Assembly: GCF_004123195.1 (NCBI RefSeq)
Contig: NZ_SDLI01000004.1
Coordinates: 124,001 to 188,000, forward strand
DNA length: 64,000 bases
Reading direction: 5' to 3'
Source of the DNA: Ammoniphilus sp. CFH 90114
Lineage (GTDB): Bacteria; Bacillota; Bacilli; Aneurinibacillales; RAOX-1
In this document: positions 28,782-36,955 of the stretch, one piece after another
Layout of the letters: each line of letters starts with the position of its first letter
Numbering within the stretch: the first letter of the stretch is position 1
Notes under the pieces: model-generated
The model's database searches: none
Told to the model about the DNA's origin: nothing
What the model saw: only the letters and a program-made list of their open reading frames with translations
Program-made: the position numbers and the translations under genes

Positions 28782-29560
28782 CCTTCCCTCACCTCCGTTA
28801 TCATCACACGGACTCTTGTCCCCTCCGACCATGGCTGAATGAGAAGTTCAGCACGCTCAGCAAAATAATGCTTCAAACGCTGGTGTGTATTTTTCAACCC
28901 AATCCCCATTCGATCCGCTTCTATACCCTCCTGCTTCCAACGCTCAAACTGTAAGATCCATTCTTCTTGAATCCTCGTTCCAGTATTTGCAATATCAATA
29001 TACAAGGTATGATTATTCAAATAAGCTGATATCGCAACCTCTCCTCCACCAAGTTGAGGTTCAATCCCATATTTACAAGCGTTTTCTACCAGTGCTTGAA
29101 TCATAAATACAGGAATCTTAAAACATCTAATCCGCTCATCTAACTCATACCTCCATGACAATCGTTTTCCAAAACGAAGTTCTTGAATGTTCAGATATAA
29201 ACCTACATAAGATAGCTCTTCTTCGATAGAAATTAGGTCTTGCTCCTCACGAATCGTATGGCGAAGTAAGTCAGAGATTCCATGAATGGCCTCCGTAGCT
29301 TCTTCATATTTCCCTATTCGGATTAGTGATGAAACCGTGTTAAGTGAATTAAACAAAAAGTGAGGTTGAATTTGAGAAGCTAAATGTGATAGTTGCATTT
29401 CCTTCAGTAACATTTCTAGTTCGGTCTTCCTTTTCGCTATATGCATCACTTCTCTCTCCTTCTCAGAGATTAGAAGAAAGACAAGAGTTGCTAGACCTAT
29501 AACCCCACCGACTATACCGAATACTATGAATACCGTAAATGCCGTCTCAGAAAGGATCAT
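28778..29560 (-). CDS. Sensor histidine kinase (LytS/YesM class) with a minimal sensor region
   Basis: 260 residues. One N-terminal membrane helix (TAFTVFIVFGIVGGVIGLATLVFLL) leaves only a handful of residues outside the cell. A coiled linker leads to the His_kinase domain with HFLFNSLNTVSSL, then the N box VENACKYGIEPQ and the G box GIGLKNTHQRL. With no extracellular sensor domain it must rely on a partner. The gene just upstream encodes a binding protein whose end overlaps this start by 14 bp, and that protein is the obvious candidate. Confidence 0.88.
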   Translation of the reverse strand: MILSETAFTVFIVFGIVGGVIGLATLVFLLISEKEREVMHIAKRKTELEMLLKEMQLSHLASQIQPHFLFNSLNTVSSLIRIGKYEEATEAIHGISDLLRHTIREEQDLISIEEELSYVGLYLNIQELRFGKRLSWRYELDERIRCFKIPVFMIQALVENACKYGIEPQLGGGEVAISAYLNNHTLYIDIANTGTRIQEEWILQFERWKQEGIEADRMGIGLKNTHQRLKHYFAERAELLIQPWSEGTRVRVMITEVREG

Positions 29561-31184
29561 TGGATTGACCTCGGATGACAATTTCTTTTGTAAACGCTTG
29601 CCAATACCACAAAGGAGATAGCTCATATCCTAAAAGATCCGTTCGAGTGACCATTGTTTGTTTTGGATGAGATAGCACTAACCAAGGTAGCTCTTCGGCG
29701 ATGATCCTATACGCGGACATCATTTGTTCTGCTCGTCGGGCTTCATCGGTATTCTCCAAAGCACCTTCAATAAGTTCATCCATAATTGGATTTACATAAT
29801 TTGCATAGTTCACACCACCCTCACTCGTCTGACTTGAATGAAAAATCGGATAAAGATTGCCTAATGGATCTGGAAAGTCAGCACTCCACTGAGTAACGAC
29901 CATATTGTATGAACGCTCTTTACTAAAAGTCCGAAGGGTTAACTCCTTACCTGTAACCTTCTCAATCTCTACGAGGATTCCAAGTGGCTTTACTGCTGCT
30001 TTAAGTAAAAGAGCTGCATCAATGTTAACGTCCTGATTATCAGTCAAAATCGTCGTTCTAAATCCAGCGGGTACGGAAGATTTCGACAAATACTCTCTGG
30101 CTAGATTTAAATTCGTCTCATTTCCATCCATTTGTTCGAGAAAGGGCTTCCAAACCGCCTCATTCTCAACAAGCATTGTTTCCGTCAACGGAATCCGCTT
30201 CGAAAGAATCCCATAATCGCCAATAATCTCCCGTTGAAAAGCAGCATAATCAAACGCTAAGCTTATGGCCTTCCTCACCCATATTTCATCGAATGGTTTG
30301 CGGTTTAAATTAAAGGCAATAAAATGGCTCATATAACCAGGTGTAGATTGAATGGTTATACTCGGTAGCTTTTTAACTAGAGGGAGGTATGTCATAGGTA
30401 AACCAAAGGACATCGAAATTTGGCCTGATCTCAAACCTGAAAGACGGGTATATTCGTCAGCCACTACCTGAAAAATCACTTCTTGGAGATAAGGGCCTCC
30501 AGTCGTGTCCCAATAATAGGGGTTCTTCCCCAACACAATTTGCGCTCCTGGCTCCCACTTCTTAAAAGCAAAAGGACCAGTCCCCAGTACTCCTTTTTCC
30601 GAACCGCCAAAATCTTTTTCTTGGCGCATAAAATGTGATTTACTAATAATATGTCCACCCGTTGTAGCGAGAGTATATTTCCATAGTGCATCAGGCTTTT
30701 TCAAGATCACACGGATACTCCAATCACCCTCTTGTTCAATCCGCTCCACATTACGGTACATCCAAGATAAGTAAGAGCCACCTTTAGCATCTAGAATTCG
30801 TTGCAAGGAAAACAATACATCTGCAACCGTCATTGGGGATCCATCTTGGAAGCGAACATCTCTTCGAATGGTATAAACATAAGTGGTTGGATTTTTCATC
30901 TCCCAATGACTTGCTAAGTTTGATACCAGACGACCATACTTGTCAAATTTCAGTAATCCTTCGGTTACTTGACAAACCACCTGCATCGTAGAGAAATCAT
31001 GTGCATAAGCCGGATCCAAGGAAACAATATCGGAGTTTAAAGCAATGGTAACACTCCCTCCTGTCTCACTTAGAGCAACAGGTCTTAGATTGCTATCAAC
31101 CTGTGGAGTAACTTTAGTCTGGACGGTACTGTAAATAATCGTTAATAAAAAGGGTAAAAGAAAGATCGAGATGCGCTTTACCAT
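29547..31184 (-). CDS. Family 5 solute-binding protein without lipobox, probable sensor partner of the kinase
   Basis: 545 residues of peptide-binding-protein fold (GSVTIALNSDIVSLDPAYAHDFSTMQVV, RRDVRFQDGSPMTVADVLFSLQR, GTGPFAFKKWEPG). The N-terminal segment is hydrophobic (ISIFLLPFLLTIIYSTV) but has no Cys, so it is either secreted or held by an uncleaved helix. It is the first gene of the operon, after GGGGAGGACATTGAGAG. It is separate from the transporter's lipoprotein receptor and overlaps the kinase gene, which points to a signalling role. Confidence 0.85.
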   Translation of the reverse strand: MVKRISIFLLPFLLTIIYSTVQTKVTPQVDSNLRPVALSETGGSVTIALNSDIVSLDPAYAHDFSTMQVVCQVTEGLLKFDKYGRLVSNLASHWEMKNPTTYVYTIRRDVRFQDGSPMTVADVLFSLQRILDAKGGSYLSWMYRNVERIEQEGDWSIRVILKKPDALWKYTLATTGGHIISKSHFMRQEKDFGGSEKGVLGTGPFAFKKWEPGAQIVLGKNPYYWDTTGGPYLQEVIFQVVADEYTRLSGLRSGQISMSFGLPMTYLPLVKKLPSITIQSTPGYMSHFIAFNLNRKPFDEIWVRKAISLAFDYAAFQREIIGDYGILSKRIPLTETMLVENEAVWKPFLEQMDGNETNLNLAREYLSKSSVPAGFRTTILTDNQDVNIDAALLLKAAVKPLGILVEIEKVTGKELTLRTFSKERSYNMVVTQWSADFPDPLGNLYPIFHSSQTSEGGVNYANYVNPIMDELIEGALENTDEARRAEQMMSAYRIIAEELPWLVLSHPKQTMVTRTDLLGYELSPLWYWQAFTKEIVIRGQSNDPF

Positions 31185-31270
31185 CTCTCAATGTCCTCCC
31201 CTCTGCTTACTTCTAATCATAAAATCAACTCCCATTCTAAATTTTAAGTATTTTTCCATAATAACTTAAA

Positions 31271-31299
31271 TTTTTAACCTTCTTAATTAATAAAGTCAA
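31271..31299 (-). promoter_or_regulatory. Candidate promoter of the sensor-dpp operon
   Basis: TTGACT (-35), 17 bp, then TAAAAA (-10), about 87 bp upstream of the first gene. The -10 is weak, which would fit an activator-dependent operon. Confidence 0.4.
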
Positions 31300-31311
31300 G
31301 CTTAGAAGGTA

Positions 31312-31340
31312 TAAAATAAAAGAGCTTCCCTAGAGGAAAG
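31312..31340 (-). terminator. Terminator-like hairpin after the truncated dehydrogenase remnant
   Basis: On the minus strand CTTTCC pairs with GGGAAG across a four-base loop and is followed by CTCTTTTATTTT. Confidence 0.5.
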
Positions 31341-31344
31341 TTTA

Positions 31345-31755
31345 TCATTCCTGTCGTCGAATACGGACATCATAGGTCAACAAATAAAAACAGCGCCCTT
31401 TATTAGCTGCGCCGTTGTCCTTTACAAAAGGGGAATACGATACGTTTGGCCTAACATTAGCAAATAAACCCAAAGTTTTTCGAATCGTTACATTAAGACT
31501 TTTATACCCACCCCCTTGAGGTGTGGTGATTGGTCCCTTAAAAAATACCTTTGTACGTCTGAGTGACTCCCACCCCTCATCCGTAATTCCTGAAGAGTTG
31601 CCGGCCAGATAAACTTTTTCACCAATATCTATAAATTCGGGATCAATCATAGCCCCTGCATGATCAAGAATCTTAAGAGTGGCATCCATGATCTCAGGCC
31701 CGATTCCATCTCCTCTTGCTATCGTAATCGCTCGTTCTTGTGCCATAACGTTCAT
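31345..31755 (-). pseudogene. Truncated isocitrate/isopropylmalate dehydrogenase
   Basis: The first 110 or so residues are a good match to the N-terminus of the isocitrate/isopropylmalate dehydrogenase family (ITIARGDGIGPEIMDATLKIL, KGPITTPQGGGYKSLNVTIRKTLGLFANVRP). A full enzyme needs at least 330 residues; here the family sequence stops after SPFVK and the remaining 24 residues are unrelated. The catalytic Lys and Asp residues and most of the NAD(P) site are therefore missing. It looks like a gene cut by deletion. Confidence 0.8.
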
Positions 31756-31907
31756 CTTCCTTTTTTGTTGTAAATGATTCAGCCGTAGATAAAAGGAGGA
31801 TTAATTGAAATCATTTTCTTAGTTCAACTCTCTTTTAGTGTGTCCACTTCTCCTTTACATAGTAGTGGATTTGCCATAACCTCAATATATTACCAATGGT
31901 TCCAAAA

Positions 31908-31933
31908 TAAAAAAACCCAGCTTATTGCCGGGT
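31908..31933 (-). terminator. Terminator overlapping the end of the methyltransferase gene
   Basis: ACCCGGC pairs with GCTGGGT (one wobble) and is followed by seven Ts on the minus strand. The stem covers the last codons and the stop. Confidence 0.85.
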
Positions 31934-32527
31934 CTTACATCCTGTTTTGGATTCAATAGTGACAAAAATGTCGTGAAAGAATACATCCATGTGGATGATC
32001 TGAAATCCCTCTTTCTCGATAAGTGATATAGTTCTTCGATCTAAGCAGCAACCATCGCACAACCTGCTCCAAACCGGAGTTAACCAATCCTGGAGTTTAC
32101 CCAAAAAGGCATCATGTACCCGAACATGCTCAAAGAAAAGGACTTTAGCATTAGGTTTGGAAACCCTGATGATTTCCTGTAATGCCTTCTCAGGATTAGG
32201 AATGGTACAAAAGACAAGCGTGGCCACCACCGAATCAAAATAGTCATCTGGAAACGGCAGCGCCTCAGCTCTAGCACCAATCACGTCGATCGGAACTTGA
32301 GCCTGGCCTATTTTCCTTAATGATTTCTCTCTCATAAGCGGATGCGGTTCAATGGAAGTCACCTTCTCGACATCACGATAGAGGGGAAAGTTAATCCCTG
32401 TTCCTGACCCAATCTCCAACACGTGGCCTTGCGCCCTTGTTAATAATTCTTGACGAATGGACTTAAATCTTCCCCTTTCCAAAGGCCCCATTAAAAAGTC
32501 ATAATACACTTGGAATAATTTGCTCAT
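31922..32527 (-). CDS. Class I SAM-dependent methyltransferase
   Basis: 201 residues. SAM-binding motif I is HVLEIGSGTGINFPLY, followed by motif II (TSIEPHPLM) and the DSVVATLVFCTI strand. The closing part with LFFEHVR and LCDGCCLDRRT resembles the METTL7-like/small lipid methyltransferase group, but the acceptor is unknown. It lies 22 bp downstream of the HAD nucleotidase gene and may be co-transcribed with it. Confidence 0.85.
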   Translation of the reverse strand: MSKLFQVYYDFLMGPLERGRFKSIRQELLTRAQGHVLEIGSGTGINFPLYRDVEKVTSIEPHPLMREKSLRKIGQAQVPIDVIGARAEALPFPDDYFDSVVATLVFCTIPNPEKALQEIIRVSKPNAKVLFFEHVRVHDAFLGKLQDWLTPVWSRLCDGCCLDRRTISLIEKEGFQIIHMDVFFHDIFVTIESKTGCKTRQ

Positions 32528-32549
32528 TACTGCACCATCTGCTTACGCC

Positions 32550-33128
32550 TTAGCGACGATCTTGCTTCTGGTTAAGGATATACCCTAACTCAGACCAATC
32601 ACGAATGCGTGGTATAGTCAAATCTCGATTATAAGATTGATCTTTCACGATCGCCATTAGCTTCTCGTTCGTCAATGTATTCAAGACGGCAGGCTTATCA
32701 TCGAAGTAATAATCGAGTTGCAGTTCTCTTATGATCTCTACTTTTTCCTGATCCTGCATGCCGTAGAAGAATCGGTCATCTCGCACAGGAAAGCCGTTTT
32801 CTTGTAACCATTTTTTGGTTCGTTCCCCATGCTCCTTGGATCTAGCCGTTATATAGTAAATTTCATGCCCTTGGTGATCAAGTTCTTGTAAAGTTTCGAT
32901 AGCGTTAGGGTAAGCTGGACAAGACGTGTAATAGATTTCCTCCATGGAATTCTTCCACATTTCATACCCTTGCTCCGCACTTAATCCGAAAAGTTCGTGA
33001 ATTTCTACTTGCTTCAACCCATGAAATTGTTCAATGGGAACACTCTGCTTCAACTTTTTATTATAAATGTGAAAAGCATGTTCTCTTAGATTTATTAAGG
33101 TATCGTCGATATCAAAACCTAATTTCAT
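32550..33128 (-). CDS. HAD-family putative 5'(3')-nucleotidase (YqfW-like)
   Basis: 192 residues. HAD motif I is at the very start (LGFDIDDTLINL), motif II is in YYITARSKEH and motif III/IV is in LDYYFDDKPAV, so the phosphatase site looks complete. Length and layout match Bacillus YqfW and the NT5C deoxyribonucleotidase group. The ATG at 33128 is about ten bases after GAGG; the frame upstream of it encodes a Cys- and Ile-rich stretch that is not part of the family. Confidence 0.85.
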   Translation of the reverse strand: MKLGFDIDDTLINLREHAFHIYNKKLKQSVPIEQFHGLKQVEIHELFGLSAEQGYEMWKNSMEEIYYTSCPAYPNAIETLQELDHQGHEIYYITARSKEHGERTKKWLQENGFPVRDDRFFYGMQDQEKVEIIRELQLDYYFDDKPAVLNTLTNEKLMAIVKDQSYNRDLTIPRIRDWSELGYILNQKQDRR

Positions 33129-33263
33129 TGTATGAATTCCTCGTAAGTTTATTTTAGTCCTTCGGACTAATATTACTGAAATAATAATACATACAAATAT
33201 AAAATTACAAATGCAAATATCCACCCCACACTTGCAAATATCCATCTATTCAATCCCAACACG

Positions 33264-33293
33264 AAAAGAGGAAGCTCCACTACGCTTCCTCTT
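33264..33293 (-). terminator. Terminator-like hairpin
   Basis: Perfect ten-pair stem AAGAGGAAGC/GCTTCCTCTT; on the minus strand four Ts follow. It may end transcription coming from the CNNM gene or the small remnant to its right. Confidence 0.6.
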
Positions 33294-33311
33294 CGCTCAT
33301 TTCATCCTCAA

Positions 33312-33507
33312 CTAAACAAGTTGAGGGTCCTTTACAATCATGTAATTAAATTTCATCGCTTCCGCCAAATCACGATATCCCTCATTAACAGATAGAACCC
33401 AACGGTTCATTATGTATCACTAGAAAAAACTCTTCACCAGGAAGTAAATTTCCCACATCACACACAGCATGAGGGGTATAGCCAATCACCTGAAAACCCT
33501 CTTCCAA
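33312..33507 (-). pseudogene. Small unknown gene with a one-base frameshift
   Basis: From a TTG at 33507, behind AGAGGTGTTACCG, 40 codons are open. Removing one A after codon 34 (GAACCG read as GACCGT) restores a frame that continues to a TAG at 33312, giving about 63 residues in which RWVLSVNEGYRDLAEAMKF is clearly protein-like. Both halves look coding and join smoothly, so I read this as one small gene with a single-base insertion. No family was recognised. Confidence 0.5.
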
Positions 33508-33639
33508 CGGTAACACCTCTATTAAACAAAGTTAATACTCATTATAAGTTTATATTATAACAACAAAAGGTACCTGTCACCTATCGAAAAAACGACAAAA
33601 AAATAACGAGAAGAACTTCGTCTTCTCGTTCATAGCCAT

Positions 33640-34983
33640 CTACATAGATAAAGATGATTCTACACTATTCGTGTGGATGCTCTCTGGGGATAGTAACCTT
33701 TTCACTAAAACACGAGTTACCCTAAGATTATCCACTTCTATTACAATAAACTCAAATCCCTCAAATTCGACTCTTTGATTAATCCTTGGAGGCGTTTCCA
33801 CTTGCGAGTAGATCCATCCGCCAATCGTATCGATCTCTTCGCTCTCCATTCTGAATCCTAATAAATCGCTGGCCTCTTCAAGAAGCAATCGGCCATCCAG
33901 GGAAAAGGTATCTTGATCTTTTATTTCAATAGACTGACGCTCCTCATCAAATTCGTCATGAATTTCTCCTACAATTTCTTCAATAATATCTTCAATCGTC
34001 AATAGTCCTGCGGTTCCTCCGTACTCATCAATCACAATGGCCAATTGATTTCTGTTCTTTTGCATGGCTCTTAACAGAGAACTAATGGGCATCACTTCAG
34101 GGACGCTAATGACAGGTCGAATTAATTCACCTAGATCGTTATGACCATGTGACAAGGCGGCAAATAAATCCTTAATATGAACAAAACCAATAATATTATC
34201 TTTATCGGGACTACAAACCGGGTATCGCGTCATTTGTTCGCGTAATGCGATGTCTAGATTCTCTTCAAAAGATTTCTCAGCGTATAAGCAAATCATATCT
34301 GTCCGAGGAATCATGATTTCCCTTGAATTTCGTTCTGCAAAGTCAAAGATGTTATCCACTAGAGCCAATTCTGTTTTATCAATGTAGCCACTCTTATGAC
34401 TTTCTTCCATGAGAATACGAATTTCTTCTTCCGTATGTGCCGCTTCATGTTCTCCAGCAGGCTGAATATCAACCAGCCGAAGAAGTCTGTTTGCTGTACC
34501 ATTTAAAAACCAAATAAATGGATACATGACTTTGTGGAAGACAATTAATGGTACTGCTGTCCACATGGTCACCCCTTCTGATTTTTGAATAGCCAACGAC
34601 TTAGGAGCTAATTCTCCAAGGACAATGTGCAGGAACGTAATCATCCCAAAGGCAATTGCAAATGCAATCGTTTGAATCAAACTGTCTGAAAAACCGAGGT
34701 TCTTCAAAAATGGTTCGATCATCTTTGCAACCGCAGGTTCACCCACCCAACCTAATCCAAGGGAAGAAAGGGTGATACCCAATTGACACGCCGATAAATA
34801 AGCATCGAGATTTCTCGTCAATTTTTGGGCGAATTTTGCTCTGTGCTTCCCTTCTGAAACCAGGGTCTCGAGTCTCGTGTTCCTTACTTTCACCATTGCA
34901 AATTCGGCAGCAACGAAGAAACCATTCGCAAATACAAGAAGCATCACAAGAATAAAATTAAACAACATCGGCTCAGGGTCCAA
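33640..34983 (-). CDS. CNNM/CorC (HlyC-like) transmembrane and CBS domain protein
   Basis: About 447 residues in the usual order: an N-terminal CNNM (DUF21) domain with four helices (NGFFVAAEFAMVKVRN, VGEPAVA, VLGELAPKSLAI), two CBS domains (MIPRTDMICLYAE..., AIVIDEYGGTAGLLTIEDIIEEIVGEI) and a C-terminal CorC domain. Such proteins export or balance Mg2+ or related divalent ions. The start is uncertain; TTG at 34983 gives a family-like N-terminus, whereas the GTG at 35022 lies on the AAAGGAGG site itself. Confidence 0.88.
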   Translation of the reverse strand: MDPEPMLFNFILVMLLVFANGFFVAAEFAMVKVRNTRLETLVSEGKHRAKFAQKLTRNLDAYLSACQLGITLSSLGLGWVGEPAVAKMIEPFLKNLGFSDSLIQTIAFAIAFGMITFLHIVLGELAPKSLAIQKSEGVTMWTAVPLIVFHKVMYPFIWFLNGTANRLLRLVDIQPAGEHEAAHTEEEIRILMEESHKSGYIDKTELALVDNIFDFAERNSREIMIPRTDMICLYAEKSFEENLDIALREQMTRYPVCSPDKDNIIGFVHIKDLFAALSHGHNDLGELIRPVISVPEVMPISSLLRAMQKNRNQLAIVIDEYGGTAGLLTIEDIIEEIVGEIHDEFDEERQSIEIKDQDTFSLDGRLLLEEASDLLGFRMESEEIDTIGGWIYSQVETPPRINQRVEFEGFEFIVIEVDNLRVTRVLVKRLLSPESIHTNSVESSLSM

Positions 34984-35053
34984 TGAATCTCTATTTACCC
35001 CAGATTGGAGTAAATAGTACACCTCCTTTAGACGTTCATATTGTTTTTATCTT

Positions 35054-35081
35054 ATTTTACACGAATTTTTTTATTCCTCAA
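35054..35081 (-). promoter_or_regulatory. Probable promoter of the first CNNM gene
   Basis: TTGAGG, a 16-bp spacer and TAAAAT on the minus strand, between the terminator of the upstream CNNM gene and the AAAGGAGG site. Confidence 0.55.
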
Positions 35082-35127
35082 AAGATTATTGTCATTAAAA
35101 ACAGATTGAACACTTTTTTTTGGCACA

Positions 35128-35150
35128 CAAAAAGCCCGCATATGCGGGCT
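35128..35150 (-). terminator. Terminator between the two CNNM genes
   Basis: The palindrome AGCCCGCATATGCGGGCT is followed by T5 on the minus strand, 11 bp after the upstream CNNM gene, so the two genes are separate units. Confidence 0.9.
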
Positions 35151-35160
35151 ATCTATACCA

Positions 35161-36471
35161 TCATTCTGATATTTCAGTTCTTGTGACCTTCACTTTGGTT
35201 ATTCGCTTATCATCGGCATCCTCAACCGTAAAGATATGACCTTCAAAATGAATGGACATGTCCTTCTGTACATTTGGCAGGCTTCCTATTTGACCAATCA
35301 AATAACCGCTAAGCGTATCGAACTCGTCTGTCTTGAAATCGATATCGAGGATCCTTTCCACATCGTGCAAACTCAACGTCCCGTTCAAAATAAAAGTATT
35401 TTCATCTACTCGAATAACCTCAGACTCGTCCTCGTCATGTTCGTCAAAGATATTTCCCACAATCTCCTCAATCAAATCCTCGACTGTTACAATCCCAGCC
35501 GTACCCCCGTATTCGTCAATAACCACTGCCATATGCACTTTGTTCTTTTGAAAATCCTTCAGTAAATCACTCGCTTTTCTTGAACTGGGAACAAAATAAG
35601 GGTGACGAATAATACTTTTAAAACTGAACTCCTCTTCACCCTTTCTTTCCTCTATAAATTGAAGCAAATCCTTAGTATGAAGAATCCCTACAATGTTGTC
35701 TACATGATCTTCATACACTGGAAAACGTGTATACTTCTCCCGATTAGCCAATCGCATGATTTCATCGAACGTCATTTCTAATGATAAGGCAAACAAGTTC
35801 GTACGATGAGTCATAATATCTGACACCATGGTATTGTCAAATTCAAAAATATTGTTAATCATCATCTTCTCAGCAATCTGAATAACTCCTCGCTCTTCCC
35901 CCACATCTACCATCATTCGTATTTCCTCTTCTGTGACTTGCTCATCATTAGCATGAGGATCAATTCCAAATAGCCTAACCATCCCATTCGTAGAATACGT
36001 AAGCAACTTAACAAAAGGGGAAGTGATTTTGGACAAGATCGTCAAAGGCTGAACCACAAACATGGCAATCGGCTCTGCTTTTTGCATCGCTATTCTTTTG
36101 GGAACCAGTTCACCTAGCACCAAAGTAAAATAAGATAGGATCAAGGTGATGATGACAACAGAAATCGTTTCAAGCCATTGTGTAGAAAGGGGAACTCCCA
36201 TATTATACAGGAAATTCGCTAAACTCCCTGCAAAACTACCGGCTGCAAATGCACTTGCCAAGAAACCTGCCAACGTAATACCCACTTGGATGGTGGCCAA
36301 GAACCTGCTTGGCTCCTCTAATAAACTTTGCAAGAGTTTTGCCTTCTTATCTCCCGCCTCAGCTAGCATCTTCACTTTATTATCATTTAAGGAGATGAGA
36401 GCAATTTCTGATGCAGCAAAAAAAGCATTTAAAATAATAAGAAAGACTAGAATGATAATTTCAACAGACAA
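35161..36471 (-). CDS. CNNM/CorC transmembrane and CBS domain protein, second copy
   Basis: About 436 residues with the same domain order as its neighbour: CNNM helices (NAFFAASEIALISLNDNKVK, LVLGELVPKRIAM), two CBS motifs (DIMTHRTNLFAL, VVIDEYGGTAGIVTVEDLIEEIVGNI) and a CorC domain. The sequences are clearly diverged, so this is an old paralogue pair. The TTG at 36471 follows GGAGGAACCAAAA and is better than the TTG at 36486. It could be a Mg2+, Mn2+ or Co2+ exporter. The Mn2+ riboswitch transcript upstream ends before this gene. Confidence 0.88.
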   Translation of the reverse strand: MSVEIIILVFLIILNAFFAASEIALISLNDNKVKMLAEAGDKKAKLLQSLLEEPSRFLATIQVGITLAGFLASAFAAGSFAGSLANFLYNMGVPLSTQWLETISVVIITLILSYFTLVLGELVPKRIAMQKAEPIAMFVVQPLTILSKITSPFVKLLTYSTNGMVRLFGIDPHANDEQVTEEEIRMMVDVGEERGVIQIAEKMMINNIFEFDNTMVSDIMTHRTNLFALSLEMTFDEIMRLANREKYTRFPVYEDHVDNIVGILHTKDLLQFIEERKGEEEFSFKSIIRHPYFVPSSRKASDLLKDFQKNKVHMAVVIDEYGGTAGIVTVEDLIEEIVGNIFDEHDEDESEVIRVDENTFILNGTLSLHDVERILDIDFKTDEFDTLSGYLIGQIGSLPNVQKDMSIHFEGHIFTVEDADDKRITKVKVTRTEISE

Positions 36472-36585
36472 TTTTGGTTCCTCCAATGTATTTAATCAGT
36501 TGTGCACTATCGTTATACTTGAGTTAGTCTGCTTCAATCTAGTCTCCTGTATAACTTGGCACATCTAAAATTCATCATCACCATC

Positions 36586-36620
36586 AAAAAGGATGAATCC
36601 ACTTGTGGTTTATTCATCTC
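36586..36620 (-). terminator. Hairpin with T tract in the leader of the second CNNM gene
   Basis: GATGAAT pairs with ATTCATC around an inner CCAC/GTGG pairing, and CTTTTT follows on the minus strand, about 115 bp upstream of the gene. It is either a second terminator for the upstream operon or an attenuator. Confidence 0.5.
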
Positions 36621-36678
36621 CGATTCTAATCTTACGTTGTAGATCGACATGAAGTTTCAATTTAGCATCTTTTCTCGC

Positions 36679-36709
36679 AAAAAAAAATGGATTGCCGGAG
36701 CAACCCATC
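36679..36709 (-). terminator. Terminator of the riboswitch-controlled mini-operon
   Basis: GGGTTGC pairs with GCAATCC (one wobble) across a TCCG loop and a nine-base T run follows. It lies 14 bp after the last small gene. Confidence 0.85.
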
Positions 36710-36722
36710 CATAATAGACTTT

Positions 36723-36896
36723 CTATCGAGCAGAAACCGATAGGAACTTTTTATTCTTCATCCTAACTACATTTGTTCTATTTAACTTCTTTATGTCATT
36801 TACCTCACGGTAACAATCTAAGCATTGATCCTTTAATTCTTCTTTCTCATAATTCGTTAGGGTAATATCACAATCTCGGCAATTTCTTCTCATCAT
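36723..36896 (-). CDS. Small zinc-ribbon-like protein (CxxC...CxxC), third gene of the Mn-riboswitch operon
   Basis: 57 residues starting at ATG-ATG behind GAAGGAAGTGATCGT. Two CxxC pairs (NCRDCD and QCLDCY, 17 residues apart) suggest one bound zinc; the C-terminus is basic (RMKNKKFLSV). No family was recognised. It lies 59 bp after the HPr-like gene and just before the operon terminator. Because of its size it is easily missed. A metal-binding or regulatory role linked to manganese is inference from the upstream riboswitch. Confidence 0.65.
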   Translation of the reverse strand: MMRRNCRDCDITLTNYEKEELKDQCLDCYREVNDIKKLNRTNVVRMKNKKFLSVSAR

Positions 36897-36955
36897 ACGA
36901 TCACTTCCTTCTCTTTAAGTTCTTTAAATTTATTCGAAAACGGTTTACGATGTCT

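Noticed and set aside
11380-31184. Prophage or integrative element
   Set aside because: No integrase, terminase, capsid or att-like repeats were seen; the genes are ordinary metabolic and transport functions.
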